In this document: positions 1-10,900 of the stretch, one piece after another
How the letters are laid out: each line of letters opens with the position of its first letter
Numbering within the stretch: the stretch's first letter is position 1
Assembly: GCF_902148855.1 (NCBI RefSeq)
Contig: NC_043960.1
Location: forward strand, 44,752,975 to 44,816,974
Origin: Sphaeramia orbicularis
Lineage: Eukaryota; Chordata; Actinopteri; Kurtiformes; Apogonidae
Direction of reading: 5' to 3'
DNA length: 64,000 nucleotides
Made by a program: the position numbers and the translations under genes
Notes under the pieces: generated by a model
What the model was told of the DNA's origin: nothing
What the model saw: only the letters and a program-made list of their open reading frames with translations
Database searches by the model: none

Positions 1-1960
1 GCACCAGTTTTCACAGAAACATTGGAATACTCTTGCAGTGGTGGAAAAAAATTTAAACATGTTGATGATTTGACTTTGTTTAAAAGAAAAAAATCTTTTG
101 ACCTAATGTTTCTCGGCAAGTCACAAAACGTGCCTTAAAGTCTCATTTGGAAAAGATAAAACTTTGTAGTGTACTGAAACATTCTTAAATCATTCGATGC
201 TGTATCAAACAAGGTTTGGCTTGTTTTAAGTTTTTTTTTAAAGTGTCTCCTGTTGATATTACATTTCTCTTATAATTGCAAGACAGTTTTAAATAAAGGT
301 TATTTTGATACCTGGGTGTATTATTTGTTCAAACTGTGTGTCATGATTATGTGCTTTAGGCAAAGAATTTATGAGGGTAAAAATCAGACTGGTCCCATTT
401 CTTTGACTTTGTTTTGTCTCTGAGCAGTTTGGCAGTACTATAACCTTTTATAATGGTAGTAAAAGCATTACTGTTTTGGGTTCAGCTGTCAAAGTGATAA
501 CAATGGCACTGTGCTGTAGAATCTTTACATGACTGTGTCAGTAATGAACAAGGAAGTGAAAACTTTATCCCACAGTTGGAGATCAATCATTTATAACCTG
601 TTTAGACTGGCTTTTAACCTTTAGCACTGAGACAGTATTCGGTTTGAATCTGCGGTCTCTTATCAGTGTTGTCTCCTATTGTTTTATGCATATTTATGGT
701 GCTTGATTAACCAGTTTTTTTATCTTGTAATTTAATCATGCTTTTAGATGTAAAGCACTTTGGGCTTTGTTATGTTGTAAAGTGCTATAGAAATAAACTT
801 TGATTTGATTTATAAAGCAGTTAAACAATTCTGAATCAGTGCTTCAGTAAGTCATCTGAAGCATGAGTCTGAGTCATGTTTATAGGTGCTTATCCTTTCC
901 ATGGAACTGCTAAATTTAGTTATTGTGCCGTCACAGCTTGGAAATGTTTGCTAATGGGGTGAGGCTTCACACAATGTTTTCTATTATGTTGTTTTTGAAC
1001 AACTTGAGAACTTCACTTGTACATGACAAAATGTAGTAGCTCAAAATCTAGATGTAGTCTAAATATTTTTTTTTTTTTTTTTTTTTTTACTGGGATCTAT
1101 TATTTTCACACTCTTGATGTTGTATAAGATCAAACCCATCAGGATCTTAGCTCTAAATATTAGGTTGGTGAATGAACTGCAACACTTGACACCAAAGAGC
1201 AACAACACAAACAATAATGAACTGTTTTTGAATACTTACTTTACTTATTAACTTAATAACTTCCATATCAGAGCAACAAAGTAACAGTTAATCAGAACAG
1301 GCTTTTACACAGAAAAATACATTCCACACAGTTACTGAAAGCATGTACCATTACAAATATTCCTGTTCTATTCTTTGTGATGACTGGTGGTGTCTGGTAC
1401 AAAGAGATTCAACATTATATGCAACTATATTAATACCAATATCCAGGGACTGAAGTTAGTAAATGGGTCGTTCCTGTTTTTAACTTCATTTCCCGTCATG
1501 CAGCGTGGTACTGCACTTCCCATCAACCGTCATGGGCAACGCAACATGATTATAAGGCTATTGTATTCCAAAATGCTTAATATCTCCCAAATATTGGTCC
1601 TATCAACTTGCCAAGACATTTCATGTGGAGATGGGACTATTCCCCAACTGTAGGTACCAAATTGGTCAAGTAAAAACATCTTAATTTTTCAGAATTGTGC
1701 TGACACACACACACACAGACGCTCTGAGGCCTTCCAGTATAATGATATAGATTATGATGTAAATGATTTGACGTCAAATAAAATATGTAACATATACATC
1801 TGTAAGATTCATTCCTAAAACTGAAAAAAATAATAAAGGAAAATGTTATGTGTAAACACTGAATCATCAGTTCCCAGCCTTCCCAGTTTAGGGTAGTCAG
1901 TTTAGAATATATATGGTGCTATGTGCCTTTACTGTGTGTATCTACACAATATGAGACGGA
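1..1960. other. Flank with no supported gene (3' side of the Reeler gene)
   Basis: No convincing coding exon is seen on either strand. Short open frames here lack splice-site logic or family resemblance. The stretch holds an AATAAA signal near 290 followed by T-rich sequence, which could belong to a plus-strand gene ending outside the window, a LINE-like tail near 615-815, and a poly-T run at about 1067-1088. The part just below 1967 should be the 3' UTR of the minus-strand Reeler gene. Confidence 0.5.
615..815 (+). repeat. Retroposon 3' tail (L2/CR1-like)
   Basis: The sequence TGTAAAGCACTTTGGGCTTT, followed by AAAGTGCTATAGAAATAAA and a TTTGATT run, matches the remembered shape of 3' tails shared by fish L2/CR1-type LINEs and their SINEs: a short inverted pair (AAAGCACTTT / AAAGTGCTAT) before an AATAAA-like simple tail. 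Only the tail is recognisable; the 5' boundary is a guess. Family assignment is from memory and not tested. Confidence 0.5.
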
Positions 1961-1966
1961 ATCGAC

Positions 1967-4900
1967 TCATAGACAGATAATAACTAGAAAGAATGCCACG
2001 GATCCAAGAGTGAAGATTACTGAGACACTGATAGCTGCCCCGAGCTGCATCTAAAAAAGATTAAAGAAAAAAAAAGAGAGACATGAAGCGGCATATTTAC
2101 CATAAAGCATGGTCTATTATGATTATGTTACCATGACAATATAAAATGTTATACCACCACAGTGGATCTCACCTTTTGATTTTGTCCTCTGTGGTGCTCA
2201 GAGCTTCTTGAATTTCCTGCAACAGAAATGAGCAACCAGTTAAATGGTTCTTTTCATAAGAATCCATGCTGTCACTAATAGAGACTGCTATCTTTTAAAA
2301 AAAAAACAAAACAAAACCTGCACCACAAGTAACTCACCTACTCTGCTTTTCCAAAGAACTTGTCTTCTGCGAATAATTAAAAAGTAAATGATTCCATACA
2401 GGAAAATCCATGCTGTGTAACCAGCCATCACTTTCAGAGGTAGTAACTCCATCACAACCACAAAAATGAAAGCAACTGTGGAAAAAGAGAAAAAATGACC
2501 TACAATCAGTACCAACAATAGCAACAAAGTGAGAAGTGGCATGAATGAGCCCAAAACAGTCTGAAGTCTAAAGAGTCAATCATGGCTCAACATGAAAGAA
2601 TGAGAGAATAATGTTGGTGGCAAAAAGTTGTGGATTTTTTGTATGATTTTGTCACTGAAGTTAGTGAAATTACAGTGTAAATTGTACTTCACAATTCCTG
2701 ATATTGTCATGTTTTGATGTGCCATTTGCAGGTGTTTTTTTTGAAGCTGGTATAAGTTAAGCACCAAAAATTGTACAGAATGATAATATGAAAAAAAAAA
2801 CGTGTTTAATATGAAAAATAGGCAGAGAGTGAAGGCACATAGCATCAAATGTATTTTATTACACTGTACAAATGGACTGGATACACTTAACTGGGAAGAC
2901 TGGGAACTGATGATGCAGAGTTTACATATTGCATTAAAATGACCATGATTATCGATTAGTATTTTTCTAATCACATGAATATCTTACTTGTAAAAATGTT
3001 GTGGAAGACAGAGCACACTTCGACAGCAATATCACATATCTCCTTTCTAAACAGAAGATAAAAAATAATAATAAACTGAGAACACTGTACCGAGTTGGTA
3101 GCAAAGTCGAATATACATGTGGAAGAACAGAAATTAATCTTACAATTCATGAGTGCGTCCAATTGGTAGACAGCAGATCACCAGTTTTATGAAATGAATC
3201 CCTATTACCACAGACACCAGGGCAATGACAGTGACCTAAAACCATAGGCAGAGATTAATACATGTATGATATTTATCTATTACATTATTTATTTTTACTT
3301 ACATCTGGATCCGTCACACAAACAATTATTAACGCTGATATTTCCAATGCAGCACAGAGCAAACCGAAGCATATCTTTGAGACCTGGCAAAGACAAGGAA
3401 TGTTTCAGTCATTTTCATGATGTTGAATGATAAGTTGTGTTTGTAGATTAACCCCCCTGTGGCTCTGAGGTCAGTTTTACCTATGTTCAAGTTTGTTTTT
3501 TCTTTACCTGATTTGGTTTTCTTTCATCCAAGTGCCCAAAAAACAATTCTATTTTCTGCTCTTTGCTGATAAAATTAACAACTCTTACTTTCAATGCATT
3601 ATGGGTGTTTTAGTCAAAAACCTGTGGTCTTGATCCACCTGTTTGATTTGACTGTTTAGAACACATAAATCACACAAAATGCATTGTTTCATAAAAATAA
3701 TTGAGAATTTCTGTTCATTTTTTACCCAGAATGATGGAAGGTACACAGTTAATAGGAAGATAATATGGGGGTTAAGTGTACTAATAAACACTATAAAGAG
3801 CAAAAATTCATGTGAAGGAATGCTTCTAAGGACCAAAAAAGAGTTTGTTCGAGATGCTCTTTGGAAAAAGGAATTCATAAAGTAGATACCAAACTGGGAG
3901 AAAAACTCCAAGGCACTCTCTTTAAATGTTAAAATGCCTTTATTACCATGGCATGGTCATATCTAGACCTTAACCCTTTCCTGCATACTGGTCACTCCAG
4001 TGGACAGTTATTCTACAGCTGTTCTTTTGTATATTCATGTTTTTTTTTGTTTTAGTTCCATATCAGCCAACACAGTGGACACTAATGCAACATCCCATAC
4101 ACTGACATTCATACCATTACTGTAACTTTGCTGTTCTTGATAAACCTGATCTGCAGTAATATGTTTCAGTGTAAATCAATTGCTAATTATTACTAGACTG
4201 TAATTAACAGTTTTCTTAATCTAAAAGGTTTGTTTCTTGCATTTTATCTCCATGAAGTGAGTAATAACTAGTATTTGAGTATGTTAAAATGTGAGAAAAC
4301 AGATTAGCTGCATGAAAAATGTTTTTATTTCATAGTTTTCACACAGTATATCACTTTCTGATGATGGGTTTTAAATATATGGTTCTTTGCTTCAAAAACT
4401 AAACGCATGGTGTCCAGCTGAGTGGACATTTTTGTAACTCCATGAAAAATAGGGTCATCAAAAATTTTCAATTGCGTTGTTTTTTTCATGCCTAAAGAGG
4501 AATAAAAACACTCAGGAAAAATATCTCATTTAAGGTTCTCATAATTCATGCATAAAAGGGTTAAAAACGTGTGTTTTTAAGGTCTAGACATGCCATGGTA
4601 ATAAAGGCATTTTAATGTTTAAAGAGAGTGCCTTGGAGTTTTTCTCCCAGTTTGGTAAACACTATGAAGAATTTAATGAGCATTTCAGATTATCATCAAT
4701 AGGATGTTGAGTAAATATGCTATTACTTATCAGTTTTAGGTTCTTGCAACTAAGTTCTTACCTTATTCACACGAAAGGAATAAGGGCTGTTAGGGTGGGC
4801 AAGAGTGATTATGTGAGAATTCCCCTAAAGAAAGAGAGGCAGAGATGAGACTAACAGCATAACAGATGTCAGGCCCACAGATAACGGCTTTTGAAGGATA

Positions 4901-4985
4901 CATGTGCTCATAAACAGCAAGTTAATGAAAAGCATACCATTCTGATATTCTCCACAACAAGGTCAGCAGTCATCAACTCAGCTAC
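1967..4985 (-). CDS. Exons 5-12 of the Reeler gene: linker and membrane helices
   Basis: Eight small exons encode residues 301-502. Exons 5 and 6 give a soluble linker (VAELMTADLVVENIRM, then GNSHIITLAHPNSPYSFRVNK). Exon 7 gives the helix ICFGLLCAALEISALIIVCV; exon 8 gives VTVIALVSVVIGIHFIKLVI; exon 9 (59 bases) joins exon 10 in a helix that ends FIFVVVMELLP; exon 10 goes on to a further helix around AWIFLYGIIYFLII and a basic IRRRQ stop-transfer; exon 12 gives a last helix and stops at ICL. Histidines occur in helix 2 (GIHF) and helix 3 (VFHN). Exon 8 ends at a donor whose own bases (TTG TAA) make an immediate stop if the intron is kept. Confidence 0.72.
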
Positions 4986-7900
4986 CTGAAGAAAAAAAAT
5001 TAAAAACACAGGTTGCAGTCACAGCTCACTAATAACATAGTAGTAGTGGATTAGAGTTGGTAATAAACTGGTAATCATACGGTAATACCATGTAATTGCC
5101 AAAGTAATAGCCATACACTAAGTCCAGCAAAAAACAATGACACCTCTTAGAAGTAGCAATAGTAGTTTATCACAATACTGAAATTAAAGGTGGGGTAGGA
5201 GATGTTTTCTTGGAGCATTTTTACTATATTGGTTAAAATCCCCTTCATACCCCAAGTGCAACCAGTTAATTAAATGCTCTAACACAAAAATAAAAAAAAC
5301 TGTAGTCACCTGTGGAACACACAGGACTGAAAAAACATCATCCAATCATTTTAACCGGCCCATCGAAATGATTGAACAGTGATATGTCTATCAGACTCAA
5401 CTGCCATTTGACCCTCCCCCCCTCCCCCCTCTTCAGGCATGAATCGCATGTTCTCAGTGGCTTGGAGCATTTGTACAGGAAATGCAGCCAGAGCCAGAGC
5501 TTGGCTATATTAGCTGTATTAGGATGGAAAGTTCACCGGCAAACTGTTTTGTCACTAACATACATCACTAGAGAATTTAACATTAGCCAGATAGGTATGA
5601 ACTGGGGCTGTTCTGCCGACAAACAGGGGGGTGTTGGAGGAGACTAAATGAGATACAAATGGATCCGGAGCCAGGGTCTGAATTGGAGCTGGGCCTGGGG
5701 TCAGAGCCGGAGCCGAGGCCTGGGCGAATTGATGCAGTGCAGTGCTTGTGAACCCTCGGGAACAAGTGTTGTGCGTGCCAGTGCTGTAGCTTTGGGGAGA
5801 TGTCTGAAGAAAGGGGTTTGGACTTTTGAATTATGTATTTTCAAAATATAGCTTGCTTGAACCGTTTTTCCAAGATCTCCTACCCCACCTTTGACCTTCC
5901 TTTAGGTTCCACACATTCCCTTTTGTTTCAAAAATAATACAGTACAAATAACATATTGTGAAATAATTCTGAATCAAGGCTGCTAATTCCAAACAAATCC
6001 AAACAAAACCAACATCAAGAAGCAAGAGCCAATCAGGACCTTGAATATATGTCAGGGTAGAGACTGCGATCTGGTAGGATCGGCGATTCTACCAGTAGAG
6101 ACTCCGATCGCAGTCTCTACCCTTACATATACACAAGAGGCTCAGTCAGCTTCTACCTTTAGTCATTACTACTGCACTGTTTAGACTGGGACACTTGATT
6201 TAAAACGTCCTGAACTTGTTTGGGGTTTTTTCCTGTCCCTCGTTTAGAGCATTACTAAGATCTGCAGCCATGAGGTTTCTCAGAAAAGTCACAATACATG
6301 ACATTTTCTCATCTGCTCTGAGGTCTTTGTCATCTCTGCTCCCTTTGGCTGACTGGTCCTCTTGTGTGCATTTGAAGTGCTGATCAAGTCTAGTTTAGAA
6401 TTATTAAGAAAATGCTACAAAATCAGGTAGTTTTGCATTTTGCAGCTCAGATGGTCAATGCATAGACTATTTTATTACCCCACCCCCAAGGGGAGGCAAG
6501 GGGTATTGTTTTTGGTTCGGTTTGTTTGTTTCTTTGCTTGTTTGTTTGTTTACACTGTAGCAACAACTATTGGTTGAATTCATACCAAATTAGATTTATA
6601 GATTTCCAGTGACCCAGAAAAGATCTGATTACATTTTGAGAAGAGTAGCTCAAAGTTCACATTTTTTAATACATTTTTAAAATCTTTTTCTTTTTCCCAT
6701 TTACTTATAATGAGTGACATTTCACATGTCAATAAAAACATCAATTTTGTTTCAATTTACTTTGCACATATATAGAAGCTATTGATATGCTGACATCAGC
6801 ACACGCATAGACATGATGACATCAGCTGGATCGAGGCCAAAATAAGCTACAATATATGCGAGGGGTGGGGTTTGTTGTGCCTGGCACCACTTGTTGCAAT
6901 ATGTATTCAATTGACCTCATCTGGGAAAAGTAAGCAGCATCGCCATATTATTATAATGTTATTCTTGAACTGTAATGTAGAGTACTACCAAGAAGAAAAA
7001 ATAAGATAGAGTTACTCCTTACCCCTACGCTGTAATTGCCATCCTTAGGGGTTGGGGAAGGTGAAATATTCCCATTAACACCCTTATCAGTCACTGTAGA
7101 GCTTGCTGATGGACTTGATTCTGGAGTAGCTGTTGTATGTAGTTCTGTAGTAGCTGTTGTGTTTAGTTCTGTAGTAGCTGTTGTATGTAGTTCTGTATTA
7201 GCTGTTGTGTTTAGTTCTGTAGTAGCTGTTGTGTTTAGTTCTGTAGTAGCTGTTGTATGTAGTTCTGTAGTAGCTGTTGTATGTAGTTCTGTAGTAGCTG
7301 TTGTGGTTAGTTCTGTAGTAGCTGTTGTGGTTAGTTCTATAGTACTTGAGGAAGTACTTGGTTCTGTAGGTGTTACAGGATTTGTTGTAGTATTCAGTGT
7401 TGTAGTACCGGGCCCAGTACTTGGTTTAGGAGTTGTGGTGAGAGAAATAACTTCTGTGTCATTTGGTCGCCAAAATACGGAGTATGTCTCTACAAATGTT
7501 GCTCTGAAACATATTTTCACACAGAGAAATAAGTATAAATCATCTTGTTTCACATCATGATACTAAATGTAACTGGTTTAGGCCTACCAGTAATCCATGT
7601 GCACACACTGAACAACTAACCTGAAGAAGATGTCCTGGTCTTGTCCATCTGAGATCCAGTCTACTTCGACCTTATCTTTTTTTCTGTTGTTATGATTACT
7701 TACAGCTGAGCCCTGAGAAGAGAGACATAAGACAGCTCACCAAGGCCTCCATCCCGAGTTAATGGGATTAGTGTTGAAAAATGTGTTCATTTAAATGGAA
7801 CTAATCTGCAAAACTCATTTCTAGAAAAGTTGGGACTTTAAAAAAAATGCAGTAAAAACTAAAATATTGTTTGCTGATTTGGTTGAACTTTCATACAACT

Positions 7901-10900
7901 GACAGACAGTCTGGTAATAGGTAAGTGGATCATGATTTGACATAGAAGGAGCATCTATCAATAGTTTTTCCACCATTTTCTTAATTTCATTAGATAATTA
8001 TTAATCAGGATTTCAGTCTTTCACCATCTACAGTTCATTCAGGGAGTCAAGGGAGATCTGAGTGTGTAAATGCAGAAACCGCTGTTGGACCTGTGTGACC
8101 TTTAAGCTGTTGGGTGAGTCACATAAGAAACTGTTAAGATACTGGGATGGATACGACACATGGGCTCAATGGGGCTGAGGAAAACAGTTCTCACTTAAAG
8201 CAGCATATGATGTTTGTCACCAGTTTTTCATCAAATCTGTAAAACACGAGTAATAGCCTGTCTGTCTATGATTAGTCACCTGAATCACTTCCCTCACAGT
8301 GAATAACTTCGAAGTGTACTTCATCACAACCAGTCCATTTGTTTACATACCAAATCAAAACCAAACCGTCACAGGGCCCTTTTTGGAATTCCACGCGGCC
8401 GCAGCAGCAAGAAGCAATGAAGCCGTTTCTGTGTTTGTTGCTGCTACAGCCATATTGTGGCTGCATGGAATTCCAAAAAGGCCCAAGTGACGGTTTGGTT
8501 TTGATTTGGTATGTAAACAAATGGACTGCTTGTGATGGAGTCAACTTTGAAGTTGTTCACTGTGAGGAAGTGATTCAGGTGAGTAATCACAGAAAGACTA
8601 GCGAATAGGCTATCACTTGGGTTTTACAGATTTGATGAAAAATTGGTGACTAACATCATATGCTGCTTTAACATAATCCACGACTGCATCCAGAAATGCA
8701 ACATTAACATTTAGTACACAAGGAGGAAGAATGTCAACCATGTGCAGAAACACAACTAAAACTCAACACAAATGGAGTGAAAAACAATGGAAACATGTGT
8801 TTGGGACAAACCAGGCCATGTTTCAGCTTGTTTTGTGGTAAAACAACAGATGTTGGGTTTATTATTATCTATTTATTTAAGAAAAGGAGGAACAATGCAT
8901 ATTAATGAACATTTAAAAAAAAAAAAAAAGTAAATATTACAGATTATAGTCAAAGGCTAATTTCCATCTGTAGACCTCCTGGCAGGTTGATGTTACACAA
9001 AAACACACAAAATACATATAGGGACTAATACAGATACCATAAAATGCAACACAGACAATGTTAGCACAGACGTTTAGTACAAAATAATTTAAATTCATCT
9101 GTATTGCACACACCATTAGCCTACACAAAATATTGAGCAGAAAAACCCAAGTGCTCTATTTTAAGGATACACTAAATCTAAACAATCTCTATTCAAAAAT
9201 ATAAATATATTGCACAAGGCTCGATCTCATCTTATTTCGTGGTCACATTCTTGATTGTCTCTCAACTACAGTTTCAAAAGTCTTTTAAAAGTAATGAAAC
9301 TTGTGCATTCCCTCACTGAGAGAGGGATGCTGTTCCAGAGGCTTGAACCCTGGAATGACAGAACATTCTTTGAGAATGATGTCTGCCTAGAACTGATTTC
9401 ACAGTCACCTCTAACAGTGGCTCATGTTACTCGAGAGCCTGAGATTTTTGCTTGATAAACTCCTTCAGTGGAGGAGGAGCTAAACCATTAATAACTTTGT
9501 AAATTAAACTAAGTGACAAAAGTCCATCCAGACTGTTATCAGTAAAAGGAATGAAAGCTGCATCTATGATGTCCACATGCCGACCTGCATATGTGTGAAG
9601 GCATGGATTGAATTTTACAAAGACATATAGTACCATCATGTCAACATCTTTTCTCTGAAGTCTGTAACTATCTCAGAAAGACAATGCCAGACCTCATTCT
9701 GCACTAATTCAATCAGCGTGGCTTCATACATCATGTTCACACTAATATGGATATTTCTCTAAATTAATATTTTCCCCATTTAAAAAAAATATTGTCCACG
9801 TGACCTCCATTTTACTAAATATCAATTTCCACTCTATAACAATGACAACTAACTGGTACAAATGCTTGGACAAACCATTACTTGTGGTGGACGTTAAACT
9901 GTGGACACTGTGGACAATACTGAAGGTAGCAGACACAGAAGTTATGAAGGTGAGCGGTTACTTAAGTCAGGTGTATCCTACACATGAATTTTGAATGAAT
10001 TTGTGCATGTCTGGTCCAGTCTGTTTCTCAAAAGTGTCCATGTTGACCTAGATCTCTTGCAGGTCATACACTCACTTATATCCTACACTATATGTATGGC
10101 CCACTCCCAGTTCACCACTTGGCCCTCCCCCGTACCCCTAACCCTTGGGCCTTGCACTTGGCACTTCTCCTTGAAACGGAGTTGCAAGGGGTAGGGGTTG
10201 AAACATTCCCCTATGAAACGAGACAACCCTTTGAGACCTGTAATGTCATCACGAGTCATTGATGCCGCTATAAACAGATGCAACAACTTTTTTGTTTCCA
10301 AAAGTATTCCCCATGTCGTCAGTGGCTGTAACTATCTCTGTTCCATGGGCTTTGATGATCTTTTTGCAGCTATCAGCTATAAACTGCAGAAATATGGTCT
10401 ATAACACTTTGAAATGGCATTAAACAAATCATCAAATGCTAAAGCTGTTTACGATGAAAATATGTACATTTGTGTGTTTCTTTCATCATACTGCTGCACT
10501 TTTTTTGCTGTGTTTACCTCCATCTTGCCGATGATTCAAACAGAATTATGGGAGATGTCTCATACCCCTCCAGTTGTAGTGTGGTCCTGAAAAATCTTCT
10601 TTTCGAGGGCCAAACAGTCCTCCCCCTTAACCCTTCCCCTCCGACTCATTGAAAATTGGGACACCCCTACTCCTTCACATGAACACGCAAAATGGAGGGG
10701 TAGGGGTAAGGGGTAGGGTCAAGGGGTGAATTGTGTTTGGGCCTTAATCCCCTGTACTTGATATTTCAGGTGCAGGTTCGTTACACAAAGCACCAATACA
10801 CATGCACAAATTGGATAGTGACACCATCTCTTTGCTTTCTCTACCCAGTGAAAAGAATGAAAATTTTTAAAAATTAAAATGCCACAGCTTTTCTGGGAAT

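Noticed and set aside
7036-7560. 174-codon Val/Ser-rich plus-strand frame
   Set aside because: It is the mirror of the Thr-rich repeat exon on the minus strand, created by the 24-base repeat unit.
8272-8608. Similar 90-residue frames on both strands
   Set aside because: They arise because the sequence is a palindrome; the frames have no independent support.
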